Position numbers and translations under genes: made by a program | Source: Planctomycetes bacterium MalM25 | GTDB lineage: Bacteria; Planctomycetota; Planctomycetia; Pirellulales; Lacipirellulaceae | Length of the DNA stretch: 64,000 nt | Reading direction: 5' to 3' | Assembly: GCA_007745835.1 (NCBI GenBank) | Contig: CP036424.1 | Coordinates: forward strand, 1,015,001-1,079,000 | Shown: positions 16,356-25,727 of the stretch, one piece after another | How the letters are laid out: each line of letters opens with the position of its first letter | How positions within the stretch are numbered: position 1 is the first letter of the stretch | The notes under the pieces: model-generated | The model's input: only the letters and a program-made list of their open reading frames with translations | Database searches by the model: none | What the model was told of the DNA's origin: nothing

Positions 16356-17630
16356 TCACCCCGCGGCGATGGCTTCCGCTTCGATCTCGACTTCTTCCTG
16401 GGCGGGCGGGCCCCCGTCGCCCGGGGGCGACGACGGCTCGAAGTCGTCGATGACGTTCGCCAGCCGGACCAGGTCGCGCTTCTTCATGCGGAAATGGATC
16501 GGCAGGTAGAGCGACTTGCTCATCCGCTCGGGCGCCTCGACCGGTTGGACCTCGGGGCGGTCGGGGGGCGAGTCGAGCACGACGAACGCCTTGTGGCCGA
16601 GGGTCGAGTCGAACCCCTCTTGGTGCAGCCGACGCCGCAGGCCGACCGGGTCGTCGCTGTTGACGGGGAAGAGCCAGTAGCCGTGGTCATCGGCCTGCCG
16701 CCCCGGCCGCGGGACCTCGGGGATCCGCCGCAGGACGGTCTCGGCCGCCGACATGCGCCGCCGAACCAGGTCGGGGTCGAAGGTCTTCAGGCGGTGGAGC
16801 AGGAGCGCCAGCAGCGGGTAGCCCGGCTGCTTGCGGAGCTTCTTGAGTTGGTTGCGGCCGCGGAAGTTGCGCACCGGCGTGTTCATCAGCTCGGAGAGGC
16901 CGAGGCGTCTCGCGATGCCCATGACCAACGAGTAGGGGAGCTCCTGCGTGAAGAACAGCAGCTCGGAGAAGAGCATCAAGCGATCGAAGAACTGGTAGCG
17001 GCCCTGGACCGGGCGCTGCGATTGCAGGCGGCGCGCTTTGGCGAGCCGGGCGGGGTCGCGGAAGCTGACGAAGCCGCCCATCGTGGCGGAGCAGGTCTTC
17101 AACGGTCCGAAGCTGAACAGGGTGACGTCGCTGCGCGGGTCGCCCCGCCAGGCGTCGCCCCGGTAGGCTTGGGCGCAATCCTCGAAGAGGACCAGGCCGT
17201 GCCGATCGGCGAACCGGCGGAGCTCGTCGAGCGGCTGCCGCGAGCCGAGCACGTGCGCGTGGACGATCGCGCGGGTCTTGCTGTTGACCGCCTTCTCCAA
17301 CAGCTCAGGCCGCATCTGCAGCGTGTCCATGTTCAGGTCGATCGAGATTGGCGTGAGGCCGCGGTCGCTGGCGATCTCGGCCATCGGGCCGATGTTCATG
17401 CACGACATCAGCACCTCGCTCCCGGGCGGGAACGCGTAGGCCTCGAGGGCGACGTCAAATCCGCTGCGGAGCGACAGGCAGGCGAGCGTTTCGCCGTCGG
17501 GGACCCACTGGCTCTCCAGCTCGCGTTGCGTGCTCAGACGGTCCCCGGCCCAGGCGATCTGGCGGAAACCGTAGCCGAGGTCTTTCCACCCGATATCGAA
17601 TCGTGTGCGAGGGATCACGCGACGCCCCAC
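16356..17630 (-). CDS. DegT/DnrJ/EryC1-family PLP-dependent aminotransferase
   Basis: 424 residues. Fold-type I aminotransferase: SLRSGFDVALEAYAFPPGSEVLM near the start, LVLFEDCAQAYRG with D151 (binds the pyridine nitrogen), and SFGPLKTCSATMGGF with K178 as the Schiff-base lysine. The usual GEGG after the lysine is changed to ATMGG. The C-terminal ~30 residues are an acidic, Pro-rich tail not needed for the fold. Relatives aminate nucleotide sugars for surface glycans, but no other sugar-pathway gene is adjacent. It converges with the amidase gene, six bases away. Confidence 0.85.
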   Translation of the reverse strand: MGRRVIPRTRFDIGWKDLGYGFRQIAWAGDRLSTQRELESQWVPDGETLACLSLRSGFDVALEAYAFPPGSEVLMSCMNIGPMAEIASDRGLTPISIDLNMDTLQMRPELLEKAVNSKTRAIVHAHVLGSRQPLDELRRFADRHGLVLFEDCAQAYRGDAWRGDPRSDVTLFSFGPLKTCSATMGGFVSFRDPARLAKARRLQSQRPVQGRYQFFDRLMLFSELLFFTQELPYSLVMGIARRLGLSELMNTPVRNFRGRNQLKKLRKQPGYPLLALLLHRLKTFDPDLVRRRMSAAETVLRRIPEVPRPGRQADDHGYWLFPVNSDDPVGLRRRLHQEGFDSTLGHKAFVVLDSPPDRPEVQPVEAPERMSKSLYLPIHFRMKKRDLVRLANVIDDFEPSSPPGDGGPPAQEEVEIEAEAIAAG

Positions 17631-17786
17631 TTCCAGTGTTCAGGATGCCTACGTTCATTTGCCGATCGCGACCCGAGTGGGCCGATCGCTGGTGGACCAG
17701 ATGATAGTCTCCCGCGGCGATTGCTCGGACCGGGTAGTCTGGGATAAATCGGAAAACTTTGCGGCCTCCGGGAACCGGGCCCGGAT

Positions 17787-18536
17787 TCACTCCCCGCCGG
17801 TCGATTCGCCGCGGAGGAGCAGTTCGCCGGGGCGGACATCGACGCCGGTCAGCCGGACCGAGAGGTCCTGGCTCGTGTTGAGCCGCTCCAGATCGAGGAC
17901 GATTGTCGCCGTGTCGCTGGACTGGGCGAGGCGGATCGGGCCGATCTCCGTGAGGGGCGTCTCTTTGAGCTGGGCCATCAACGCCTCGAGTGGCAGCGGC
18001 AACGCGCCGAGCCTCGCCGACGCGACCTGCAACGCCAACTCGTCGTCCTCGGTCACCATCGGCCGCAGCGTCAAAGCGAGCACGCCGTGGACCCGGGTCA
18101 GGACGCTCCGCGCGGCGACAAGGATCTCGTCCTCGCGGAGCACCACCCGTGGCGAGAGGAGCCCCGCCCGTTTGAAGCCGGGGAAGTCGCGTTCCAGGCG
18201 GACCGCGAGCCAGGCGTTGATTTGGCGGGCGGTGACGCGGCTGGTCCACTCGGGCAGCGATTGGGCGTCGCTCGCCAGGGCGGTGAGCTGGCTCTCGAAC
18301 TCGCGGCGGTCCGCTTCGGCGGTCACCGGGTCGATCTCGAGGGCGGCCTCGTACTCGGGCACCGTGGCGGTCGCCGAGCGGTAGAGCGCGAAGGCCGTGC
18401 CCGCCGCCACCGCCGCGACCACGCCGAGCGAGCCGATCAGGATCAGCGCCAGCCGGCGGAAACCGCTGACGGACCGCTGCTTGGCGGCGGGGTCGTCGGC
18501 GGGCGTGGGGGCGTCGGTGCCGGGCTGATCGGTCAT
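17787..18536 (-). CDS. Hypothetical single-pass membrane protein
   Basis: 249 residues. A Pro/Ala/Asp-rich cytoplasmic start (MTDQPGTDAPTPADDPAAKQ) is followed by one membrane helix (LALILIGSLGVVAAVAAGTAFALY) and a ~200-residue exported part. VTARQINAWLAVRLERDFPGF is an amphipathic helix and the later strands (VRPGELLLRG) resemble small lipid-binding or LptA/C-like beta segments, but no named family is secure. It is divergent from lysS with 143 bp between starts. The ATG at 18536 is chosen because it opens directly onto the acidic leader. Confidence 0.7.
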   Translation of the reverse strand: MTDQPGTDAPTPADDPAAKQRSVSGFRRLALILIGSLGVVAAVAAGTAFALYRSATATVPEYEAALEIDPVTAEADRREFESQLTALASDAQSLPEWTSRVTARQINAWLAVRLERDFPGFKRAGLLSPRVVLREDEILVAARSVLTRVHGVLALTLRPMVTEDDELALQVASARLGALPLPLEALMAQLKETPLTEIGPIRLAQSSDTATIVLDLERLNTSQDLSVRLTGVDVRPGELLLRGESTGGE

Positions 18537-18679
18537 AGGATCCATCGAACCATAAAGGCGTGGGGCGACCAAGAGCGGGCCGCCGTTGACTGGCGCCGCC
18601 AGCAGGCGAGACAATCGCGGATCTTCGACGCCCCGAGCGCGTCGCCCGTTCTGCCGATTCCCAGCTAAAAAAGCCGCCG

Positions 18680-20320
18680 ATGTCCGCCGACGAGAACAAC
18701 AACGAAGGCCCCGACCTGACCGACCCGCTCGTCGCCCGCCGAGAAAAACTCGAGGCGATCGCCGCGCTGGGGGTCGATCCGTGGGGCCATCGGCTCGACG
18801 GCCACACGCCGATCGGCGACGCCCGAGCCCTCGCGGGCGAGGTGAAGTTCCGCTGGGAGGACGGCGAGGAGATCGAACTCCCTGACTTCAACGCCCAAGC
18901 CGAGGACTGGCAGTTCCGGCAGTGGAAGGCGGACCGCAACGAGGAGCACGGCGGCGCCAAGGGCGAGGTCGTCGGGCCGACGATCACCGTCGCGGGCCGC
19001 GTCGTGCTGAGCCGCTCGGCGGGCAAGCTGGTCTTCATCAACCTGCGTGACCAGTCGGGTGACCTGCAACTGATGATCGGCAAGAAGCAGGTCGGCGACG
19101 CCTGGGAGATCGTTCAGAACACCGACTTGGGCGACCTCATCGCGTGCGAGGGGACGCTCATCTACACCAACACGGGCGAGCTGACGATCGCCGCGACCGG
19201 CGTGACGTTCTTGGCGAAGAGCCTCGAGTCGCCCCCCGAGAAGCACCACGGCCTGACCGACCCCGAGGCGCGGCAGCGGATGCGGTACGTCGACCTGGCG
19301 TACAACGAGGGCGTCATGCCCCGCATGCTCGCCCGCAGCACGATTGTGCGAAGCGTGCGCGAGTCGCTCGCGAAGCGGCGTTACGTGGAGGTCGAAGGCC
19401 CCACGCTCCACTCGATCGCCGGCGGCGCCGCGGCCCGGCCGTTCAAGACGCACCACAACACGCTCGACATCGACCTGCACCTCCGCATCGCGCTGGAGCT
19501 GCACCTCAAACGGCTGCTGGTCGGTGGCGTCGAGCGCGTCTACGAGCTCGGCCGCGTCTACCGCAACGAGGGGATCTCGCCGCGGCACAACCCCGAGTTC
19601 ACCATGCTCGAGGCGTACCAGGCCCTCGGCGACTACGAGACGATGATGGACCTGACCGAGGGCATCGTCGTCGAGGCGATCGACGCGATCGCGGATTCGG
19701 GAGCCGTGTCGTCCCCGACCAGGGAGAAGTACGTCCTGCCGTGGGGCGACGACTCGATCGACTTCACGCCCCCGTTCGCGCGGAAGACCTACAACGAGCT
19801 GTTCCAAGAGCACGCGGGCGTCGATCCGACGGATGAGAAGGCCGTCGCGGAGCTGGCCAAGTCGATCGGTTTCGACCTCACCGACGAGGCGGGCAATCCG
19901 CGGCACCCGGACGTGATCAAGAACGAGGTCTTCGAGGAGAAGGTCGAGGACGCCCTTGTGGGGCCGGTCTTTGTGATCGACTACCCGGCGAGCATCTGCC
20001 CGCTCACGAAGCGGAAGCGGGACAACCCGGCGATCGCGGAGCGGTTCGAGCTGTTCGTGAAGGGGATGGAGATCGCCAACGCCTACACGGAGCTGAACGA
20101 CCCCGACCTGCAGGAGGAGCTGTTCAAGAACCAGCTCGCCGGCCTGAGCGACGAGGACTCGATGGCGAAGATGGACCACGACTTCATCCGCGCCCTCCGC
20201 CACGGCATGCCCCCCGCCGGCGGCTTGGGCATCGGCATCGATCGGCTGGTGATGCTGCTCACAAACAGCCAGACAATCCGCGATGTGATCCTGTTCCCGC
20301 TATTAAGACCAGAGCGGTGA
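18680..20320 (+). CDS. lysS: Lysine--tRNA ligase, class II
   Basis: Charges tRNA-Lys using ATP. 546 residues, slightly longer than the usual ~500 because of an insertion of ~40 residues (EDGEEIELPDFNAQAEDWQF region) between the N-terminal helix and the OB fold. Class II motifs are present: motif 1 RSTIVRSVRESLAKRRYVEVEGP, motif 2 YELGRVYRNEGISPRHNPEFTMLE, motif 3 GMPPAGGLGIGIDRLVMLLT. The OB fold includes GKLVFINLRDQSGDLQLMI. The C-terminus DVILFPLLRPER is typical. The next gene begins 12 bp downstream. Confidence 0.97.
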   Translation: MSADENNNEGPDLTDPLVARREKLEAIAALGVDPWGHRLDGHTPIGDARALAGEVKFRWEDGEEIELPDFNAQAEDWQFRQWKADRNEEHGGAKGEVVGPTITVAGRVVLSRSAGKLVFINLRDQSGDLQLMIGKKQVGDAWEIVQNTDLGDLIACEGTLIYTNTGELTIAATGVTFLAKSLESPPEKHHGLTDPEARQRMRYVDLAYNEGVMPRMLARSTIVRSVRESLAKRRYVEVEGPTLHSIAGGAAARPFKTHHNTLDIDLHLRIALELHLKRLLVGGVERVYELGRVYRNEGISPRHNPEFTMLEAYQALGDYETMMDLTEGIVVEAIDAIADSGAVSSPTREKYVLPWGDDSIDFTPPFARKTYNELFQEHAGVDPTDEKAVAELAKSIGFDLTDEAGNPRHPDVIKNEVFEEKVEDALVGPVFVIDYPASICPLTKRKRDNPAIAERFELFVKGMEIANAYTELNDPDLQEELFKNQLAGLSDEDSMAKMDHDFIRALRHGMPPAGGLGIGIDRLVMLLTNSQTIRDVILFPLLRPER

Positions 20321-20332
20321 GGACTAATAGAG

Positions 20333-21337
20333 ATGCCGATAACCGAAGCTGAATTTAAGAACGAAGCGGAGCTAGAGACTTGGTCTCTTGAAAACCTCGA
20401 CTTGTTCTTGGGCAAGTGCTTCCAGCTGGGCAAGACGAAGATCCTGACCCAATCAGGGAAGGCGGGAGTGCCCGATGCCTTTGCGTTCAACTTTGACACG
20501 CAAGAATGGTTTGTAATTGAGTGCGAGTTGCTTCGGCATGGGGTTTGGCCGCACATCGCAGAGCAAGTGACGCGATTCGTAGTCGCGTTGCAGAACCTCG
20601 ACTCTCGTAGAAAGCTAAGAGATCAGTTGTTTGAGGCTGTCCTTGGCTCAGAGACGAAGTCAAGTGTAGCTTCGCAGCTTGGAGTGGAATCAGATCGATT
20701 ACTGCAACAGATCGAATTGCTGATCGAAGGTGTCCAGCCGCAGTTAGTGATCTTCATCGATGAGACCAATCAGGACCTTACCGACTTTGCACACGCGTTG
20801 GAGACACCCACCTCGATCTACCGTGTTCGCAAACTCCTGGTTAACGGAGTCTCTGACTACTACTCTCCAGACCATGCGATTCCGCTTGTATCCACAACCC
20901 CGGACGATAAGTCCTCGGCGGGAGCGCAACTGCTAGATGTCGTGGAGCAGCTTGGTGGTGGTTCTCTGATAGAGAGTCGTGGCAGATTCAAGTGCTTCAA
21001 GCTACATGACGGACGCACTATCCATCTCAAGCGTTCTAAGTTCCATGAGAAGAAGGACTACTACTGGTACGGTCTCAATCCAAGTTCGCTGGAGCACGCA
21101 CGAGAGCATGGTGTAACGCACATCGTATTTATTCTCGGTGACTGGGGTTTCTCAGTCGTTCCTATGCAGATGGTAGGATCGTTCTGCGAGGAAACGAGCG
21201 TGACGTTGCATCCAGACGGCCAAGTACGTCACTATCACGCTCTGATCTCCCCAGAGCCCAATCCAGTTCTTTACTGGTCAAACGATAGCGTACGGTACGA
21301 TCTGACAGAGCTTTCTCATCCCTTTGCTAGCATATGA
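20333..21337 (+). CDS. PD-(D/E)XK-nuclease-like protein, AT-richer accessory gene
   Basis: 334 residues. The N-terminal ~130 residues look like a restriction-endonuclease fold: a leading acidic helix (EAELETWSLENLDLFLGK), then GVPDAFAFNF (Asp) and WFVIECELLRHGVWPHIAEQV (E-x-E in place of E-x-K). The rest (~180-334) is an alpha/beta module with FKCFKLHDGRTIHLKRSKFH and HIVFILGDWGFSVVPMQMV. Codon usage and GC are visibly unlike lysS and the ABC genes on either side, a sign of transfer. It lies 12 bp after lysS and may be read from that transcript. A defence or DNA-processing role is inference only. Confidence 0.6.
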   Translation: MPITEAEFKNEAELETWSLENLDLFLGKCFQLGKTKILTQSGKAGVPDAFAFNFDTQEWFVIECELLRHGVWPHIAEQVTRFVVALQNLDSRRKLRDQLFEAVLGSETKSSVASQLGVESDRLLQQIELLIEGVQPQLVIFIDETNQDLTDFAHALETPTSIYRVRKLLVNGVSDYYSPDHAIPLVSTTPDDKSSAGAQLLDVVEQLGGGSLIESRGRFKCFKLHDGRTIHLKRSKFHEKKDYYWYGLNPSSLEHAREHGVTHIVFILGDWGFSVVPMQMVGSFCEETSVTLHPDGQVRHYHALISPEPNPVLYWSNDSVRYDLTELSHPFASI

Positions 21338-21449
21338 CGCGTCTCAGTTTAGTCCGCTAGCTGCCGGGGTGCTGCTCTGGCGGCGTCCGGCCGCCGCTTG
21401 GTACGGTCCGCGGCTCCCACCCGCCCCGCACTGCGCCCGCTAGCAACGC

Positions 21450-23021
21450 ATGTACAAGCTCGTCCTCTGCCTCCGCTACCTGCGGACGCGCTGGATCGCC
21501 CTCGCTTCGATCATCAGCGTCACGCTCGGCGTGGCGACGATGATCGTCGTCAACTCGGTCATGGCCGGCTTCACCCACGAGATGCGCGACCGCATCCACG
21601 GCGTGCTGTCGGACGTGGTGTTCGAGGCTCGCAGCCTCGACGGCGCCCCCGACGCGGAGGCCCACATGGAGCTGATCCGCAAGCAGGTGGGCGACGACCT
21701 CCTTGGCATGAGCCCCACGGTCAACGTGCCGGCGATGCTCGGCTTCACGGTGAATGGTCAGCGGGTTAACCGGCAAGTGATGCTCATTGGGGTCGATTCG
21801 AAGGCGTACGGCGAGGTGAGCGACTTCGGCCGCTACCTGCAGCACCCGGCCAACCGCGCGGAGCTCGATTTCAACCTCCGCGACGGGGGCTACGACACGA
21901 CCGACCACCAGGCCGACGACGCCACCAACGCGGCCGTCCGGCCGATGATGAAGAACGCCGGCTGGGAGCACCGCCGCCGCAAGGCGTACTGGGCCGCCCG
22001 CGAAGCGGAGCTCTTGAAGAAGGTGGATGGCGGAGGGGCGAAGGCGGAAGAGGCTGCCGCTTCAGTGGTGAATGATCCGTTCGCGAAGGCCGAGGCCGGC
22101 AGCGGCGAGCAGGCCAAGACCTTCGATGCCGCGACCGAACAGCACCCCGGGTTGGTGCTTGGCATGGCGCTGGGCAGCTTCCGTATGCCGACCGGCGAGG
22201 CGGGCGACGCGTCGGCCCCGCCCGAAGACAAGTTCCTCGTCCTGCCGGGCGACGACGTCGAGGTGACCTACCCGATGTCAACGACGCCGCCCAAGCCGGG
22301 CTCGGCCTTCTTCACCGTGGTCGACTTCTACGAATCGAAGATGAGCGAGTACGACTCGTCGTTTGTCTTCGTGCCGATCCAGACACTGCAGAAGATCCGC
22401 GGCATGGTCGATCCGACGACCGGCGTGGCGAACTTCAACTCGATCCAGATCCGCTGCAAGCCGGACGCCGACCTCAACGCGGTGCGCGACCGCTTGCAGC
22501 AGGTCTTCGCGCCCGAGCAGTACGTCGTGAGCACGTGGAAGGACAAGCAGGGCGCCCTGCTGGCCGCCGTGCAGATGGAGACCACGGTGCTGAACGTGCT
22601 GCTGTTCTTGATCATCGCGGTCGCCGGCTTCGGCATCCTGGCGATCTTCTACATGATCGTCGTTGAGAAGACCCGCGACATCGGCATCCTCAAAAGCCTC
22701 GGCGCCGGCGACGGCGGCGTCATGGGCATCTTCGTGGGCTACGGCCTCACGCTCGGCGTGGTCGGCGCGGGGGCGGGCATGATCGGCGGGCTGCTGTTCG
22801 TCGCCTACATCAACGAGATCGCCGCCGTGCTGAGCTGGATCACCGGCCAGCCGGTCTTCGACCCGGCCGTGTACTACTTCGCCTCGATCCCAACGATCGT
22901 GCACCCGCTAACGGTCGGCTGGATCGTGCTGGGCGCCGTCGCCATTGCCGTCCTGGCCAGCCTGCTGCCCGCGAAGCGGGCGGCGGACCTGCGGCCGGTC
23001 GAAGCGCTCCGTTGGGAATAA
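21450..23021 (+). CDS. ABC transporter permease, FtsX/LolC-LolE type
   Basis: 523 residues. One membrane helix near the start (TRWIALASIISVTLGVATMIVVNSVMAGF) is followed by a large periplasmic domain and three helices in the last ~150 residues (VLLFLIIAVAGFGILAIFYMIV, TLGVVGAGAGMIGGLLFVAYI, TVGWIVLGAVAIAVLASLL). EKTRDIGILKSLGAGDGGVMGIFVGYGL is the FtsX coupling segment and AKRAADLRPVEALRWE the family C-terminus. An Ala/Lys/Glu-rich insertion of ~60 residues sits in the periplasmic loop. With the following ATPase it would form a LolCDE-type lipoprotein-releasing or related exporter. Confidence 0.88.
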   Translation: MYKLVLCLRYLRTRWIALASIISVTLGVATMIVVNSVMAGFTHEMRDRIHGVLSDVVFEARSLDGAPDAEAHMELIRKQVGDDLLGMSPTVNVPAMLGFTVNGQRVNRQVMLIGVDSKAYGEVSDFGRYLQHPANRAELDFNLRDGGYDTTDHQADDATNAAVRPMMKNAGWEHRRRKAYWAAREAELLKKVDGGGAKAEEAAASVVNDPFAKAEAGSGEQAKTFDAATEQHPGLVLGMALGSFRMPTGEAGDASAPPEDKFLVLPGDDVEVTYPMSTTPPKPGSAFFTVVDFYESKMSEYDSSFVFVPIQTLQKIRGMVDPTTGVANFNSIQIRCKPDADLNAVRDRLQQVFAPEQYVVSTWKDKQGALLAAVQMETTVLNVLLFLIIAVAGFGILAIFYMIVVEKTRDIGILKSLGAGDGGVMGIFVGYGLTLGVVGAGAGMIGGLLFVAYINEIAAVLSWITGQPVFDPAVYYFASIPTIVHPLTVGWIVLGAVAIAVLASLLPAKRAADLRPVEALRWE

Positions 23022-23024
23022 CCC

Positions 23025-23801
<777 letters not shown>

Positions 23802-23905
23802 CCCGCTTGGGGAATGGCCCTATCTGCCAACCTCCCCAACCGACTGCTAGAATCATGGCCCGGCTCACGACACCGACTCCCGCCCGCAGCTACCCGCGAC
23901 CGCCC

Positions 23906-24763
23906 ATGTCCCGCACCGTTTGGATCAACGGCAAACTCGTCCCCTCCGCCGAGGCGAGCGTCAGCGTCTTCGACCACGGCCTGCTGTACGGCGACGGCGT
24001 GTTCGAGGGGATGCGGATCTACAGCGGAAAGGTCTTCCGCCTTGAGGAACACCTCGAGCGGCTGTACGAGTCGGCCCGGGCGATCTGCCTCGAGCTGCCG
24101 ATCGGGATTGAGGAGCTGACCAAGGCGACCAACGAGACGGTCGCCGTCAACGACCTGACCGACGGCTACATCCGGCTGGTGGTCACGCGCGGCGCCGGCA
24201 CGCTCGGGCTCGACCCGAACCGCTGCAGCGACCCGCAGGTGATCATCATCGCCGACAAGATCGCGCTGTACCCGGCCGAGTTCTACGAGAACGGCCTGGA
24301 GATCATCACCTCGAGCGTGATCCGCAACCACCCGGCCGCCCTCAGCCCGCGCATCAAGTCGCTGAACTACCTGAACAACATCCTCGCGAAGATCGAGGGC
24401 CTGCAAGCGGGCTGTGTCGAGGCCCTCATGCTCAACCACAAGGGCGAGGTCGCCGAGTGCACGGGCGACAACGTCTTCGTGATCAAGCGGGGTGAGCTCT
24501 ACACGCCGCCGCTCGACGCCGGCATCCTGGGCGGCGTCACCCGCAACGTCGTCCTGGAGATCGCCGCGGAAGCGGGCCTCCCGACGCACGAGACCGCGCT
24601 CACCAAGCACGACATCTACATCGCCGACGAGTGCTTCCTGACCGGCAGCGCCGCGGAGGTCGTGCCGGTCGTGAAGGTCGACAACCGCCCCATCGGCGAC
24701 GGCAAGCCGGGCGCGGTGACCAAGCAACTCAGCGACAGGTTCCACACCGCCGTGCGGGCGTGA
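23906..24763 (+). CDS. ilvE: Branched-chain-amino-acid aminotransferase (class IV)
   Basis: PLP enzyme transferring the amino group between glutamate and branched-chain 2-oxo acids. 285 residues, normal for class IV. It opens VWINGKLVPSAEASVSVFDHGLLYGDGVFEGMRIY, the family start; the Schiff-base lysine is K151 in SPRIKSLNYLNN; EVAECTGDNVFV and GILGGVTRNVVLE bind the cofactor phosphate; TGSAAEVVPV follows. D-amino-acid transaminase and aminodeoxychorismate lyase share this fold, but the overall pattern fits IlvE best. The ATG at 23906 gives the canonical N-terminus. Confidence 0.93.
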   Translation: MSRTVWINGKLVPSAEASVSVFDHGLLYGDGVFEGMRIYSGKVFRLEEHLERLYESARAICLELPIGIEELTKATNETVAVNDLTDGYIRLVVTRGAGTLGLDPNRCSDPQVIIIADKIALYPAEFYENGLEIITSSVIRNHPAALSPRIKSLNYLNNILAKIEGLQAGCVEALMLNHKGEVAECTGDNVFVIKRGELYTPPLDAGILGGVTRNVVLEIAAEAGLPTHETALTKHDIYIADECFLTGSAAEVVPVVKVDNRPIGDGKPGAVTKQLSDRFHTAVRA

Positions 24764-24772
24764 GTCGGCTTT

Positions 24773-24827
24773 GCTAGGGGGCGTTCGGAAGGGAGATGAG
24801 GGGATAAGGGGGGATGTGGTGATGGCC
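24773..24827 (+). repeat. Left copy of a degenerate inverted-repeat pair
   Basis: Reads GCTAGGGGGCGTTCGGAAGG, then GAGATGAGGGGAT, GGGGATG and GATGGCC. A similar sequence in inverse orientation occurs at 25663-25716. The shared blocks are GCTAG, GGAAGGGAGA, GGGGAT, GGGGATG and GATGG in the same order. The pair brackets the orphan gene at 24998-25606. Confidence 0.6.
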
Positions 24828-24997
24828 TGTTCGTCGGCGTTGTTCAGCGGCTGAATCCGCCCGATCTTCGGATAACTGGGCAAGGCTTGCACTCGTCCGG
24901 CTTTGCCTGCAGAGCCGCTAAGTAGGAGCAATCCAGGATGGCTGCCTAGAATCAAGCTATTCCTTGGGCTCGCGATCCGCCTCTTCGAGCATGACGA

Positions 24998-25606
24998 ATG
25001 GACTTCACAGCTAGGCTTCAGTCCGAATCCATGAAAGTCCGCAGCACCGCGGCGGTCTTTCTGGGGAATGAAGGCGCGGACGGGGTTCGCCACCTTCCGG
25101 CATTGCTGACTGCGTGCAGCCGCGTTGATCTTGATCGAACCATACTATGCTGGGATGAAGCGATGCTGCTCTGTAGCGTCGCGATGTCGACTGGAGCCAT
25201 TCTCAACGCGGTTGGTTTTGATCACTCGGATTCGCTTCATAGCGATGCACTCGATTGGCTGCTGGCACTTTCACGTGCTCAGCATCCCGAACCTGTGGGA
25301 GGTGCGATCTATGGCCTTGAGCGGGTGGGTATTCCCCCGATCGAAGTTCGCGACCGCTTGTGCGAGCTAGTGGTTGCGGAACGAAGTGCTCGTGATTACC
25401 CCGTGGTTACAACGCGTGCCGTCGCCTTTCGAGTGCTTTCGCGCATCGATCGAACAACCGCTCAAGATTATGTAGCGAGCGCAGCGTGTAGAGAGTACCT
25501 GGCGTGCATTGACCACTGGGTCGAACAGTTATCTCCGGATCGAAAGGCAGCTTGCAGAGAGGACTTGCGCAGGGAGTCGCAATGGTTGGATAGGCATGGC
25601 TGCTGA
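24998..25606 (+). CDS. Hypothetical helical protein, AT-richer orphan
   Basis: 202 residues, nearly all helical, with repeats of the kind STAAVFLGNEGADGVRHLPALL and SDALDWLLALSRAQHPEPVGGAIYGLERVG that resemble HEAT-type repeats. No signal peptide, membrane helix or catalytic motif is visible. GC is lower than in ilvE and in the secreted protein downstream. It is bracketed by a degenerate inverted repeat pair at 24773-24827 and 25663-25716, suggesting that it arrived as a unit. No good ribosome binding site is seen before the ATG. Confidence 0.55.
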   Translation: MDFTARLQSESMKVRSTAAVFLGNEGADGVRHLPALLTACSRVDLDRTILCWDEAMLLCSVAMSTGAILNAVGFDHSDSLHSDALDWLLALSRAQHPEPVGGAIYGLERVGIPPIEVRDRLCELVVAERSARDYPVVTTRAVAFRVLSRIDRTTAQDYVASAACREYLACIDHWVEQLSPDRKAACREDLRRESQWLDRHGC

Positions 25607-25662
25607 GAAGCACCTTCCTTGCGCAACCAGGCCTGCCTGCCGCGCGACGCTCAGCACCCAAC

Positions 25663-25716
25663 GACCATCCCCTCATCCCCAAGCATCCCCACCTCTCCCT
25701 TCCTGAGGCCGCTAGC
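25663..25716 (-). repeat. Right copy of a degenerate inverted-repeat pair
   Basis: On the minus strand it reads GCTAGCGGCCTCAGGAAGGG, then AGAGGTGGGGAT, GGGGATG and GGGGATGGTC, matching the blocks of the copy at 24773-24827. Part of the similarity is low-complexity G-rich sequence, so the match needs an alignment score. Confidence 0.6.
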
Positions 25717-25727
25717 AAGGGAAGGCG

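Noticed and set aside
18665-20203. 512-residue minus-strand open frame across lysS
   Set aside because: It mirrors a certain gene and reads as a valine/arginine-rich shadow without motifs.
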